A DNA stretch of 64,000 nucleotides from Deinococcus fonticola. Lineage in GTDB: Bacteria > Deinococcota > Deinococci > Deinococcales > Deinococcaceae. Position 1 is the first letter of the stretch; each line of letters starts with the position of its first letter. The position numbers and the translations under genes were made by a program. The stretch lies in contig NZ_SMMH01000001.1 of assembly GCF_004634215.1 (NCBI RefSeq), positions 1 to 64,000 of the forward strand, in the 5' to 3' direction. This document shows, piece by piece, positions 19,792 through 28,516 of this stretch. The notes below the pieces were generated by a model that worked only from the letters and a program-made list of their open reading frames with translations, was not told where the DNA came from and searched no databases.

Positions 19792-22700
19792 TCACCCCCT
19801 GGTCGCGGTCCTCGCGCGCTGCCCGGCGGAGATCTCCGCAGAAAGCTGCTGTGCAAGTTGCTTCGCGTTCGGCGTCATGCCGGCCACGTTGATGTTGTAC
19901 GTCACGTTTCCGCTGTAGGTCACGCCGTTCGCGCTCTGCACCTTGCTGGTGCCTGCCCCGGCCACGGTCGCCCGCCTCTCCAGGGTCAGCAGCTGCTGTA
20001 TAGCCGGGCTCACGCGCTGCACGAAGGCATCGCCGATCAGCTTTCCGATCGGGGTCACGCTGGCGGGGTTGATCTTGAGATCGATCACCACCTGCTGCTT
20101 GGCGACCTGCTGCACCTGCTTGGCGAACTGCTGGCTCTGTGTGAGCGCCTTGCTCGCCGCCAAGTCGAGGGCGCGCACGGTGGCCATGGCCCCCGAGAGA
20201 CTGCGTTCGACGTCCTGCGCTGAGCTGCGGATGCGGTCCTCGCCGGACTTCCGGAGCTCGGCGATCTTGTCATCAACGGCTTTGACGCTAGCATCACGCG
20301 CGGCGGTGTCTGAGAGGCCCCGAAACGCGCGCTCAATGGCAGATTTCTGCTCCTCCAGGCTCTTGACCTGGTTCTCAATGCCTGCGTTGATCGCGTCCCC
20401 GTAGGTTTTGTTTGCGTCCACCACGGCGCGCATGGCGTCAGCCGCCTCTTTCGAGTCGGCCCCGTACTGGCTGATGGTCTCTTTCAGGTTGCTCTGGGCG
20501 GTGTCCTGATTGGCTTTCGCACGGTCTTCGAGCTGGCTGAACACGCTCTGGTCGCCTGCGCGGGAGGCGAGATCACCGAGGCTACCTGCGAGCTGGTCTG
20601 CGCTGCTCTTGAGCGCGTCATACATGCTCCTCAGCTTGCCCACAGCCTCGGCGGCCTTGCTGGTGTCGCCGGCTGCACGCTGCATGGCGGCTGTGACGTC
20701 AGAAACGCTGTTCTCGGCGATGTCTCCGCCCTGCGCGGTGCCTCTGAGCGTGCGGCTGAGCGCGTCCCCGCTCTCGGTGGCGCGCTTCATGGCGGCGTCG
20801 GCGTCCTGCACGGCCCGCTCGAACTGATTGGCAAACGAGGCATCGGAGGCTTCCCGCATCTTCGCGTTGAAGTCTGAGACGGCGTCAGTCAGGCTGCGCT
20901 GAGCCTCCTGGGCGCGCTTGATGTCGTCGGCCTGTTCGCGACTCAGCCCGTTCAGGTCACGGTTGAGTTGCACCCGCTTGTCCAGCAGCGGGTTGATGAC
21001 AGCCTGTGAACGCCCCTGTTGCGCGTACAGCGTGATCAGGCCCTCGTTCAGCGCCTGCTCCTGCTGAAGCTGGACGTAGAGCGCCTGACGTGCGGCGGTG
21101 CGATCTGCCAGGCTCTGCGCGTCCTGAACAGCGGCGCGGGCCATGTTGGTCGCGTTGTCCAGGTGAGCACGCGACTCGGCGATGGCGGCCTGGCGGCTCT
21201 GCTCCATGCTGCGCACGATCTGGCGCTGCAGGTCGTCACGTTTCGCCAGCAGCCCGTTGACCTCTTCCAGTCCAGCCCCTTGCGAGCGCGCGTAGGCGGC
21301 GGAGCGGTCGTAGAAGTCAGCCGTCGCTGCCAGGTTCTCGCGCTGCTGGGCGGATACCTGCTCGCGCACGTGCTCCGAGACGGTGATCTCTGCCAGCAGG
21401 CTGTTCTGCTCCTGAGCCTGGCTGATCAGCTCTTCGCCCTGCCGCAGCACCTGTTCACGCAAGTCACGCTGAGCCTGCATGACGGCCAGCTGAGCGGTCA
21501 TCACGTCACGCTTGCGCTGCTCCTGCTGTTCCGGCGTCTCAGCACTGCTCGCGGTCAGCAGGTCTTGCCTGGCTTTCAGCTCCTCCCGTAGCGCGCCGAT
21601 GACCCGCATCTGGGCTGAGACGGCCTGATCGGCGCTCTGGGCGGTCTGCACGCCGTATTCAGCGGCTGCGCGAGCGGTGTCGCGCTGGCTCTGCGCCAGG
21701 GCTTCGCTGGCGGCTCTGGCTTCCTTGACGGCGGCGGCGATCCTGTCGCTGGCCTCCGCCTGGATGGCCGTCATCTCCTGCCGCGTGGTCACGGTGAGGG
21801 TGCGCATGTCGGCCTGGTACTGCTTGGTCCAGGCGCTGCGGTCTGACTGGCTGAGGGTCTTGTCGCCCAGCTTGGCGTTGAGGTCTGATGTCAGCTTCTG
21901 GCTGTCGGCGGCGTACTTGGCGTTCAGCGCGTCCTGCTTGGCCCTGGCGATCTTCTGCGCATTGGCAGTCTCGACCTGCAAGATCTTCGCGGCGTTGCCC
22001 TCAGCAGCTTTGAGTTCACGGTCGTAGGCGAATTCGGCGGCCTGCACGCGGGCTTCTGCCGCGTCCTGGTAGCCCTTCAGCTCGGCGGCTCTGATGGCCT
22101 CGCTGCGCTTCCTCGCCTCTGTGACCTGCTTCTGGGTGAAGTCGGCGTCGTCCTGGGCCCATTTGGCGCGGACGGCGGCCACCTCTTTGCGGGTTGCCTC
22201 TTTGATCTCGGCTTCACGCCCAAGGCCTTTGTACTTCTTCAGCTCCTCCTGGCCCTTGCGCTCCACTTCGGCAATCTCGGCGTCCCGCATGGCGTTGCGC
22301 TTCTTCATGCCGTCTTCCATGGCGGTGATGCGCTCTTTCTCAGCGGCACGCGCCCTGTCAGCCAGCGCTTTGGTCAGGTCGGCCCCCAGGTCGGCTTTCA
22401 CTTGCGCGATGGCCTGGGCGCGCAGGTTCTCGATGTCTCTGGCGGCCTTGGCGCGCATCTCTGAGGTCTTGAAGGTCTCATTGGCGCTCTTCCTGAGCCC
22501 GTCATACTGGGTTTTGACCTTGTCCAGCGACTTCTCCAGGCCGGTCAGCCCGTCGTTTCTGATCCCGGCCTGCAAGCCCTGAAGCTGCTTGGCGAAGTCA
22601 GGCCAGTTCTGCGCGTCCTGGGCAACGTCTTGCAGGTGTGACAGGCGACCCTTGAGCTGCTCGAGCCTCACCCCGAGCAGGTCGACCTGGCCCTGAGCGT

Positions 22701-24054
22701 CCCTGACCTGCTTCTGGTCGATCATACCTTGAGCGGCTTGCTTCTGCAGCTCGATGACCCGCTGTTTGGCGCGCTCCAGGGCGTCCTCGGTGCCCATGAT
22801 GGCGAGGGTGAACTGGCGCGCCTTGCCGTCGTACTGCGTGCCAGCGGTGCCCTGCTCGGCTTCGGCCAGGCGGCGGTCGAACTCGGCGTTCTTCTTCTCG
22901 TTCTCCTCTGCGATCTTGTCGTAGTAGCGCGTCGCAAGATTCAGCGCGAGACCGATAGCAGCGACGGCGGCGACCCACGGGTTGGCAATCAGCACGGCCC
23001 CCATGGCGGCAATCTTGGCCTGTGCTGCGACGAACAGACCCGAGGCGGCGGCGGCGATGGTGGCCTGTGCGGCATACACGCCGTATGCGCCAGCAGCCAG
23101 CAGGATCGGCGGCACGATGGCCTTCGCGTAGCTCACCACGGTGCCGATGACCTTCGCAAAGGCGGTCAGCGCGGTGGCGGCGATGTTCAGGCCCTTGGTG
23201 AAGTCGCCTACGAATTCGGCCCCGAGCGCCTTCTTGGCGTCATCCCAGGCCGTCTTCAGCTTGCCAGCCTGGCCTGCCAGCCCGCCGGTCATCGCCGCCA
23301 GGCCGTCCATCTCGCCACTTGCGATCACAGCGGTGTTGAGCAGGTCTGCCATGGCCTTGTTCTGTTCGAGCTTGTTCAGCTCGCCAGTGGTCTTGCCGGC
23401 GCTTTTGGCGACTTTCTCCAGCGACTTGCTGAAGTTCTCAGAGATGCCGATGCCGTCCAGTAGGTCGGATTGGCCGGTTGCGAGGGTCTTGGCGATAGCG
23501 TCCACGCCAGCCGCGGCGTCCCTGCCCATGTTAAGTGCACTGGCTGCGCCTGCTTTCGCGAAGAGGGTGGCCTGTTCAAGGCTTGCCCCCTGTTTGACGA
23601 AGGTGGCGATGGCGTCTTCGGCCTGCTGCTGGCTGATATTGAGGCTCTTGGCGAGATCGGTGGCAGCGGCCCCGCCAGCATCCATCTCGATTCGGTTGCG
23701 AGCGAGCTGCTTGCCAAACAGCTCATGGCTCACGCGTGCGGAGTCGGCGGCCTTGGCGGCCTCGTACAGACCGGTAGCGGCGGCTCCGACGCCAGCGAAT
23801 GCGGCCAGCGGGTTAGCCATCCCAGCGAATCCGAAGTTGATCGGGGCCACAGAGCCCGCGGCGTGGCTCATGGCCTGAATCGCGGCCGTGATGGCGTTGA
23901 GCTGCGCCGTGGTCGGGCCGTGGTAGTTCAGGCGCAGGTTGAGCGTCAGGCTGCCCACGCCGCTCTTGAAGTTGTTAATGAGTGTCTTGCTCTGGTTCAG
24001 CCCGTTCCTCAAGCCGGTGAGGTCAACGCCAGTTGTGACCTTGATATCTGCCAT
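19792..24054 (-). CDS. Tape measure protein
   Basis: The longest gene of the prophage, 1420 residues. It determines tail length and probably helps DNA entry. The N-terminal ~280 residues show Gly/Ala-rich helices of the TMP type (AGVGAAATGLYEAAKAADSA). Residues about 301-375 hold several hydrophobic segments that could enter the membrane (IVPPILLAAGAYGVYAAQ, VLIANPWVAAVAAIGLAL). Residues about 380-1330 are almost continuous Ala/Gln/Glu/Lys coiled coil. It follows the G/GT chaperones by one gene, matching their role in coating the tape measure. Confidence 0.95.
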   Translation of the reverse strand: MADIKVTTGVDLTGLRNGLNQSKTLINNFKSGVGSLTLNLRLNYHGPTTAQLNAITAAIQAMSHAAGSVAPINFGFAGMANPLAAFAGVGAAATGLYEAAKAADSARVSHELFGKQLARNRIEMDAGGAAATDLAKSLNISQQQAEDAIATFVKQGASLEQATLFAKAGAASALNMGRDAAAGVDAIAKTLATGQSDLLDGIGISENFSKSLEKVAKSAGKTTGELNKLEQNKAMADLLNTAVIASGEMDGLAAMTGGLAGQAGKLKTAWDDAKKALGAEFVGDFTKGLNIAATALTAFAKVIGTVVSYAKAIVPPILLAAGAYGVYAAQATIAAAASGLFVAAQAKIAAMGAVLIANPWVAAVAAIGLALNLATRYYDKIAEENEKKNAEFDRRLAEAEQGTAGTQYDGKARQFTLAIMGTEDALERAKQRVIELQKQAAQGMIDQKQVRDAQGQVDLLGVRLEQLKGRLSHLQDVAQDAQNWPDFAKQLQGLQAGIRNDGLTGLEKSLDKVKTQYDGLRKSANETFKTSEMRAKAARDIENLRAQAIAQVKADLGADLTKALADRARAAEKERITAMEDGMKKRNAMRDAEIAEVERKGQEELKKYKGLGREAEIKEATRKEVAAVRAKWAQDDADFTQKQVTEARKRSEAIRAAELKGYQDAAEARVQAAEFAYDRELKAAEGNAAKILQVETANAQKIARAKQDALNAKYAADSQKLTSDLNAKLGDKTLSQSDRSAWTKQYQADMRTLTVTTRQEMTAIQAEASDRIAAAVKEARAASEALAQSQRDTARAAAEYGVQTAQSADQAVSAQMRVIGALREELKARQDLLTASSAETPEQQEQRKRDVMTAQLAVMQAQRDLREQVLRQGEELISQAQEQNSLLAEITVSEHVREQVSAQQRENLAATADFYDRSAAYARSQGAGLEEVNGLLAKRDDLQRQIVRSMEQSRQAAIAESRAHLDNATNMARAAVQDAQSLADRTAARQALYVQLQQEQALNEGLITLYAQQGRSQAVINPLLDKRVQLNRDLNGLSREQADDIKRAQEAQRSLTDAVSDFNAKMREASDASFANQFERAVQDADAAMKRATESGDALSRTLRGTAQGGDIAENSVSDVTAAMQRAAGDTSKAAEAVGKLRSMYDALKSSADQLAGSLGDLASRAGDQSVFSQLEDRAKANQDTAQSNLKETISQYGADSKEAADAMRAVVDANKTYGDAINAGIENQVKSLEEQKSAIERAFRGLSDTAARDASVKAVDDKIAELRKSGEDRIRSSAQDVERSLSGAMATVRALDLAASKALTQSQQFAKQVQQVAKQQVVIDLKINPASVTPIGKLIGDAFVQRVSPAIQQLLTLERRATVAGAGTSKVQSANGVTYSGNVTYNINVAGMTPNAKQLAQQLSAEISAGQRARTATRG

Positions 24055-24069
24055 GTGCCACCTCCTCTA

Positions 24070-24531
24070 TCAGGTGCTTCTGACGGCCTTGAGCACCTCG
24101 CGCCGCGCCACCCACAACGCGCGCAGGGCTGCCGCGCTCACATGAGGGGCGGGTGCGGGGTTGCCGGGTGTCCTGCCGAAATACGGTGGCTGAGACGATG
24201 AAGGTTGCCAGCCGCCGAGGCCTGATGCGCGTCCAGTAGCGCCGTCGAAACCCATGCTCCCGGGGTTGAAGCCTTCAACCAGCGACGCATACTGCGCCTG
24301 GCTGTAGATGCGCACGATGCCCGCGCCCGCCGGGGTCGCGCCGAAGAGGCTCCGCAGCCTGCCAGTCGGCGGGTGCGCGTGCGGCTGCCCGTAGATGCTG
24401 CGCTGCAAGCTCGCCTCACCCATTGCCTGGGCTTCATTCGCCATCAGGGTCGGCAGGGTGCTCTGTAGCGCTGTCACCTTCGCTTCCAGCCTGGCGATCT
24501 TCCGCAGCGCTCCGCTCACGTCCACTGTCAT
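24070..24531 (-). CDS. Small tail protein before tape measure
   Basis: A 153-residue protein. An N-terminal helical segment (ALRKIARLEAKVTALQSTLPTLM) is followed by a Gly/Pro-rich region and a C-terminal basic helix (AALRALWVARREVLKAVRST). The start, with AGGGGG upstream, lies 98 bases inside the end of the GT reading frame, an unusually long overlap. The organisation resembles head-tail or tail-completion proteins, but the location after the chaperones is odd for that. Role unassigned. Confidence 0.6.
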   Translation of the reverse strand: MTVDVSGALRKIARLEAKVTALQSTLPTLMANEAQAMGEASLQRSIYGQPHAHPPTGRLRSLFGATPAGAGIVRIYSQAQYASLVEGFNPGSMGFDGATGRASGLGGWQPSSSQPPYFGRTPGNPAPAPHVSAAALRALWVARREVLKAVRST

Positions 24532-25311
24532 CCTGTACCCCCTCTACCAGGCTCCAGTCGATCTGCGCCGCCGGTATCGCGTCCAATTCGGCGTCGAAGC
24601 CACGGGCCTTTTTGATCTCCTGAATGCGCAGGCCCAACTCGGTGCCCACCGGGTCGACAATCCGCAGTAGTCGCAACCGCTCCTCACTGAATGGCTCGGT
24701 GCTGATATCGCTCTCCTCGGTCTGCGGCTTCTTGCTCTTTGTGCCGGTGCCGATGTCTTTTGTCACAGTGAGATCGTCAATGCGGCTGAGACGGTCTCGG
24801 GCCTGCCAGATGAGATAGCCCTCTCCCAGCGCGGCTTCAATCCAGCTCAACGGCCAGCGTCGCATGATCTCCCAGCCCTGCGGCCCCCACAGCCCGATCA
24901 CACGGGTAGGCAGGTCGCGGGTGTCCTCGGGTAGGTCGACGCTGGCCTCGGCGATCAAATCCCGAAGCTCACCGTCCTCGTGTTCGCCGCTACCACCATC
25001 TTCTGGTAGCGGCTCAGGAACTTTCCCAGGGTATCCATGGCGTTCAGCTCCCAGAGGGCATCGGCGAGCCTCAGCGTGTCGGGAAAGTTCGGCCTGTCTG
25101 GGATCGGCGTCGACGTGGCGAAGCGGGCCAGCCTGGCGATCAGCTCAGATGGCACGGCGCTGAAGTCCGGCTCTCCACCCTTCTCAGATGCATCAAACAG
25201 CGCCTGACCGAATGTGGCGACGAACTCCATCACGTCGTTGCCGGCGGCCTCCAGCACCTCCCAGTCCCAGGGGGTGAGCGGCACGCGGCCAAAGCTGCAC
25301 TTCACGATCAT
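24434..25311 (-). CDS. Tail assembly chaperone GT, -1 frameshift product
   Basis: Predicted 292-residue fusion made when ribosomes slip back one base on GGGAAAG (25021-25027). The zero frame there reads CTG GGA AAG, exactly the X XXY YYZ pattern. After slippage, translation reads GTT CCT GAG and stays open to the stop at 24434, adding 195 residues to 97 shared with G. The T part alone could only start at TTG 24958 in a TTGA overlap with the G stop and has no Shine-Dalgarno sequence. In lambda-like phages the fusion recruits tail-tube subunits to the tape measure. Confidence 0.85.
24955..25311 (-). CDS. Tail assembly chaperone G
   Basis: A 118-residue protein lying between the tail-tube and tape-measure genes, coating the tape measure during assembly. 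I chose ATG 25311 because GGAGGTG lies six bases upstream; the longer frame starts at a GTG inside the hairpin 25369-25396. The zero frame ends TGA at 24955 after ...RTVSFGI. The slippery heptamer near its 3' end (25021-25027) diverts a fraction of ribosomes into the T frame. Identification rests on position, frameshift and length. Confidence 0.85.
   Translation of the reverse strand: MIVKCSFGRVPLTPWDWEVLEAAGNDVMEFVATFGQALFDASEKGGEPDFSAVPSELIARLARFATSTPIPDRPNFPDTLRLADALWELNAMDTLGKFLSRYQKMVVAANTRTVSFGI
25021..25027 (-). promoter_or_regulatory. Programmed -1 frameshift site
   Basis: GGGAAAG on the - strand, phased as G GGA AAG in gene G. This is the same heptamer as in lambda G/T. Confidence 0.85.
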
Positions 25312-25368
25312 GCCCCGCACCTCCAACTGTTCGGGCAAAAATACCCGGTCTCCCAAAAATGATTCCAG

Positions 25369-25396
25369 CTCAGCCCCCACGTTGGCGGGGGCTGAG
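25369..25396 (-). terminator. Hairpin after tail-tube gene
   Basis: A perfect 10-bp stem (CTCAGCCCCC/GGGGGCTGAG) with an 8-base loop, directly after the tail-tube stop. On the - strand TTTTT follows 10 bases later. It is probably a partial terminator lowering chaperone and tape-measure expression below that of the tube, since no promoter is seen after it. Confidence 0.6.
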
Positions 25397-25400
25397 GCTT

Positions 25401-26063
25401 TTAGGTGATGCTATCGAAGAGAATCTTCGCTGCCGGGCCGACGTCAGCCTGGTTGAGGATGAAGGTCACGCCCCAGGGGTAGACAACATCAACCGCACCC
25501 ATCAGCGCAGCGGGAACCTTCCAGGTCACGCCGCTCGGGGCGCCCCGCAGCTCGAACTCGAGGCCGGGCGCGGTGGTGTCCGTGGTCTCGCCGGTACCCG
25601 TCAGCGTAGCGCCGGGGCGGAAGACAACCCGGCTCTTGGAACCCGCGCCGCTGTTGGTGATGCGCAGGGCCGCGCCGGTGTTGACGCCTTCAGCGCCGTT
25701 GTCGAAGATGGGCGCGTCTTTGTATGCGCCGGTCGCTGCAACCTTGTCAGGCGTGCTGCCCGCATGCAGCCCCAGCACGTCGAGGTCGCGGGTCACAGTG
25801 GTGAAGTCTTCGCCACGCGTGACGCTCGTCACCTCCGTGAACAAGGTGACTTGCGGGCCGCCTTCGAGGGTGTTGGGAACTTTGAAGTCGTCGGTCTGGC
25901 GATCACGCACAGGGGTCAGGCTCGTGACGATGCCCAGCGAGATGATCTCGGTCGTGCCGGCGCGCTTGAACAGGACGGCATGCGCAACGCCACGGGAGAC
26001 GCTGGCCGCGCTCAGGTGAGTAGCGGCGTTCTTGATGGTCAGGGTAGAAAGGTCTACTGCCAT
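25401..26063 (-). CDS. Major tail (tube) protein
   Basis: A 220-residue beta-rich protein (TDFKVPNTLEGGP-like strands, VVYPWGVTFILNQADVG near the end) with a Gly/Thr-rich linker around residues 160-170. Position between the tail-completion gene and the G/GT chaperones is the standard place for the tube subunit, and a strong hairpin follows it, consistent with high expression. The sequence includes GLEFELRGAPSGVTWKVPA, typical of tube beta sandwiches. Family membership is inferred from synteny. Confidence 0.75.
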   Translation of the reverse strand: MAVDLSTLTIKNAATHLSAASVSRGVAHAVLFKRAGTTEIISLGIVTSLTPVRDRQTDDFKVPNTLEGGPQVTLFTEVTSVTRGEDFTTVTRDLDVLGLHAGSTPDKVAATGAYKDAPIFDNGAEGVNTGAALRITNSGAGSKSRVVFRPGATLTGTGETTDTTAPGLEFELRGAPSGVTWKVPAALMGAVDVVYPWGVTFILNQADVGPAAKILFDSIT

Positions 26064-26455
26064 GTTGGTACCTCCAGGGGGTATAGGGTCAGGTATGAGA
26101 GGCGGATGCCGGTGCCGAGGGTGTCGAGCATGACCTCGCGGCCAGCCGGTCGGAAGGTCGGGTCCAGGGGGTCGCCCGTCATCGCCTCGGCGGCGAGATC
26201 AGCAAGTCGGTACGCTTCGCTCTCATCGCTGTGGATGCAGACGAAGTGGACCGTTGCTTCTGTGAACCACTGATCCAGGGGCGTCAGGTCTGGGTCCTGC
26301 AGCTGCACAAACCCGCGCGGATTCTCAGCCAGGAAGGCCGCGAGGCCAGAGGCTCCTGGTCTGAGCTTGCTGCTGAAGCGCGAGATGTCATCGGCCTGGC
26401 GAGGTGTGACAATCTTGACGCCAAGGGCCAGCAGGCGCTGAATCACTTCGTCCAC
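26054..26455 (-). CDS. Tail terminator / completion protein
   Basis: A 133-residue protein. GTG 26455 with AGGTG upstream is the likely start; the frame is open further but the preceding residues belong to overlap with the upstream gene. Sequence features (DEVIQRLLALGVKIVTPR, WFTEATVHFVCIHSDESEAYRLADLAAEAM) match the alpha/beta pattern of phage tail-terminator or neck proteins with an N-terminal helix and central strands. It overlaps the tube gene by 10 bases and the upstream gene by 13. Called from order and pattern. Confidence 0.6.
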   Translation of the reverse strand: MDEVIQRLLALGVKIVTPRQADDISRFSSKLRPGASGLAAFLAENPRGFVQLQDPDLTPLDQWFTEATVHFVCIHSDESEAYRLADLAAEAMTGDPLDPTFRPAGREVMLDTLGTGIRLSYLTLYPLEVPTWQ

Positions 26456-26832
26456 GTCAACGCACCTGCCCTTGTCATCGTCCAGAAGGACTCGCTCCCG
26501 ATTGCCAGCAGCTCGACCCGGCCAAAGCGCGGATGGTTGCACCAGCTGCCAATGGGCGGCCAGTCCTCCAGGGTCGGCACGTCGTCGGGGTGAATGCGCA
26601 AGATCGCCTCAGCGCGCTCAAACTCGGGCATGACGCGCAGCTGCTCAACCGTGCGCGCGGGCAGGTCTTGCAGTGCCGCAACCCCGCACCGGCAGGTCTT
26701 CGTGGTGGTCACGCTGAGGCCGTTGGGGTCTCCAATGAGCTTCTCTGAGTGCGTCCAGGTCAGGGTCTCCGGGTAGAGTTCTGCGCTGAAGTCCCGCAAG
26801 AGCTGCTGCGCGAGCATCTGGTACTCGTGCAT
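26443..26832 (-). CDS. Head-tail joining / neck protein
   Basis: A 129-residue protein in the third slot of a four-gene connector cluster downstream of the capsid. A short cysteine pair (KTCRCGV) and a beta-rich C-terminal half (GRVELLAIGSESFWTMTRAGALTWTK) are visible, the latter being typical of head-closure proteins that form a beta-barrel ring. No definitive signature. Function is inferred from position between the adaptor-like gene at 26835 and the tail terminator. Confidence 0.55.
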   Translation of the reverse strand: MHEYQMLAQQLLRDFSAELYPETLTWTHSEKLIGDPNGLSVTTTKTCRCGVAALQDLPARTVEQLRVMPEFERAEAILRIHPDDVPTLEDWPPIGSWCNHPRFGRVELLAIGSESFWTMTRAGALTWTK

Positions 26833-26834
26833 GA

Positions 26835-27203
26835 TCAGTATTCCTCGGGCAACACTAGCCGGGAAGCGCGCATGGCAGCCGTGCCGGTTGCGCCCCCCGT
26901 GCTCGCCTCAAGCAGGCGCGAGATCCGGCCACGCTCTGCCAGAAGCAGCCTCATGATCCCCACGCGGTCGTATCTGACGGTCAGCTGTCCCGGCGCTGTG
27001 AACTCATCGGGCCGGGTCGCCACTACGGCGAGCTCCATCCCGATGAGCTCGACCAGCATCGAGCGATAGATGAACACGTCGTCCTCGCTGTCGTAGGTCG
27101 CATACAACTGCTTGAGCCACGCCTCAAGCTCAGCGGCAGTCGTGAACCCGAGATCGCCCGGGCGCAGGCGGTACCGTTGCAACAGGGTTTTGATCGGGTC
27201 CAC
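26835..27203 (-). CDS. Head-tail adaptor-like protein
   Basis: A 122-residue, mostly helical protein (ELEAWLKQLYATYDSEDDVFIYRSMLVELIGMELAV, broken here only by wording) with the size and helical profile of HK97 gp6/SPP1 gp15-type adaptors that dock under the portal. It starts 9 bases after the small gene at 27212 and ends 3 bases before the next. Assigned by position and fold pattern only. Confidence 0.6.
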   Translation of the reverse strand: MDPIKTLLQRYRLRPGDLGFTTAAELEAWLKQLYATYDSEDDVFIYRSMLVELIGMELAVVATRPDEFTAPGQLTVRYDRVGIMRLLLAERGRISRLLEASTGGATGTAAMRASRLVLPEEY

Positions 27204-27211
27204 GGCTCACC

Positions 27212-27367
27212 TCACTTCGCTGCGGTTCTGCGGTTCGTCGCGGTCTTGGGCTGCTCCTGCTCCGAGTCAGCCTCTTCGGCCTTCGGGGCAGGGGCAGCCT
27301 TCACGGGCGTGCCGTCAGGGTAGACTTCACGCCCGTTCACCATGAAGGTGATGCGCTGGTCAGCCAT
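27212..27367 (-). CDS. Small phage protein after capsid
   Basis: A 51-residue frame starting MADQRITFMVNGREVYPDGT and ending with a lysine/arginine tail (NRRTAAK). AGGAGT lies upstream of the ATG, and only 5 bases separate it from the capsid stop. The N-terminal part looks like a short beta hairpin and the C-terminal part is Ala/Glu/Gln-rich and disordered. Similar small acidic/basic proteins occur after capsid genes in many siphophages. Function unknown. Confidence 0.65.
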   Translation of the reverse strand: MADQRITFMVNGREVYPDGTPVKAAPAPKAEEADSEQEQPKTATNRRTAAK

Positions 27368-27372
27368 TCAGA

Positions 27373-28488
27373 TCACTCCTCGTACTGATTGACCGGGGCG
27401 TTGTATTTGCTGTTCGTGCTGTTGAATTGCAGCACGGAAGCGCCACCACGGTTGCTCACGCCGAAGCCGAAGAGGGCTTCCCAGGTACGTGCCGTCAGCA
27501 CGGTGTTTCCTTCCTGGCCCTTGAGACGCAGGCCTTGCAGCACGCGCTGTTCAGGCACACGGCGCTTCAGCACCTTGGGCGCGTTCAGGTCCAGGGCCAG
27601 GCTGTAGCCAGCAGGCATCCAGGGCTTGACGAACACGGGGTACATGGCGTTGAAGTAGCCGATCTTGCGGTCACCGGTGTTTCCAGTGTTCAAGGTGTCG
27701 GTGCTGATCACGCCATCAGCCCTCATCACGATCACGCCAGCCGCAGTGTCGGCAGCGAAGTTCGGCAGCGCGCGGAAGGCGGCAGCGTCAGCTTCACTGA
27801 TGTGCAGCACGATGTTGGCGTTCGTGCTGTGCTCGGCCACGGTGTCGACCTGGCCCTGCACGGCGTCATTGCTCAGCGCGGCGCTGTAGAGGTAGTGGTT
27901 GTGCCCGCTGCCAAAGGTCTTCCCGTTGGCGTTGACGCCGGGGACCTCGTCGTCGCCGTTGTACAGGGGCACAACCTTGACGCCGTCCAGGGTGCGGCGC
28001 TGGATGGTAGGCAGCAGGATGATGTCGTGCACGTTGCTGCTCACGGGATTCAGCAGGGCGGCCAGCATGTCCTCGCGGTTGGCGGTGGCGTAGGCCAGCT
28101 GAGCGTCCTCGTTCATGCGGATCAGATCGCGCACGGTGCCGACAAGGGCGAAATGATCGGTCCAGCCGGTGGCGAAGGCGCGGAGCTTCATAGGGAAGCT
28201 GCGGCTCGCGCTGCTGCTGGCGCGCTGAGTGCGCACGTTGCCGAACTCGTCCACCTCTTCCATGCGCACGGCGTTGGCGATGGGGGCGGCCTCGGTCAGG
28301 TTGGTGGTGGTCTCGGCGATCACGCTGAGGCCCTGGACCACGGCCTGGTTGGTGGCGGTCAGCATGGCGGTGGTCACGGCCAGCGCATTGCTGTAGCCGA
28401 ACTCGCTCAGCAGCTGGTCGTTCTCGCGCAGCTCGGCCACTTTGTAGACGCCGCTCTGCTTGGCGTTGGGAAGGTAGATCTTGGTCAT
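27373..28488 (-). CDS. Major capsid protein
   Basis: A 371-residue protein following scaffold and decoration genes, the place and size of an HK97-fold capsid subunit. Visible: a helical N-arm, an extended E-loop-like region (DEFGNVRTQRASSSASRSFPMKL split across a turn, about residues 80-103), a long spine helix region, and a C-terminal YPVFVKPWMPAGYSLALDLN strand pair. No long delta domain is needed because a separate scaffold gene exists upstream. Very likely the shell protein, though the fold is inferred. Confidence 0.8.
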   Translation of the reverse strand: MTKIYLPNAKQSGVYKVAELRENDQLLSEFGYSNALAVTTAMLTATNQAVVQGLSVIAETTTNLTEAAPIANAVRMEEVDEFGNVRTQRASSSASRSFPMKLRAFATGWTDHFALVGTVRDLIRMNEDAQLAYATANREDMLAALLNPVSSNVHDIILLPTIQRRTLDGVKVVPLYNGDDEVPGVNANGKTFGSGHNHYLYSAALSNDAVQGQVDTVAEHSTNANIVLHISEADAAAFRALPNFAADTAAGVIVMRADGVISTDTLNTGNTGDRKIGYFNAMYPVFVKPWMPAGYSLALDLNAPKVLKRRVPEQRVLQGLRLKGQEGNTVLTARTWEALFGFGVSNRGGASVLQFNSTNSKYNAPVNQYEE

Positions 28489-28516
28489 GTCATGTCTCCT
28501 TGTTGAGGGCTCAGGC

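Noticed and set aside
24434..24958. T as a separately started gene from TTG 24958
   Set aside because: Possible by TTGA coupling, but a canonical slippery heptamer in phase with an open -1 frame gives a better explanation, and TTG has no ribosome-binding site.
25312..25380. Upstream GTG start for chaperone G
   Set aside because: That GTG is inside the 10-bp stem of the post-tube hairpin, while ATG 25311 has an ideal GGAGGTG six bases upstream.
27427..28506. A 359-codon rightward frame opposite the capsid gene
   Set aside because: It mirrors the capsid gene, has a His/Gly/Val-rich composition and no ribosome-binding site, and faces against the operon.
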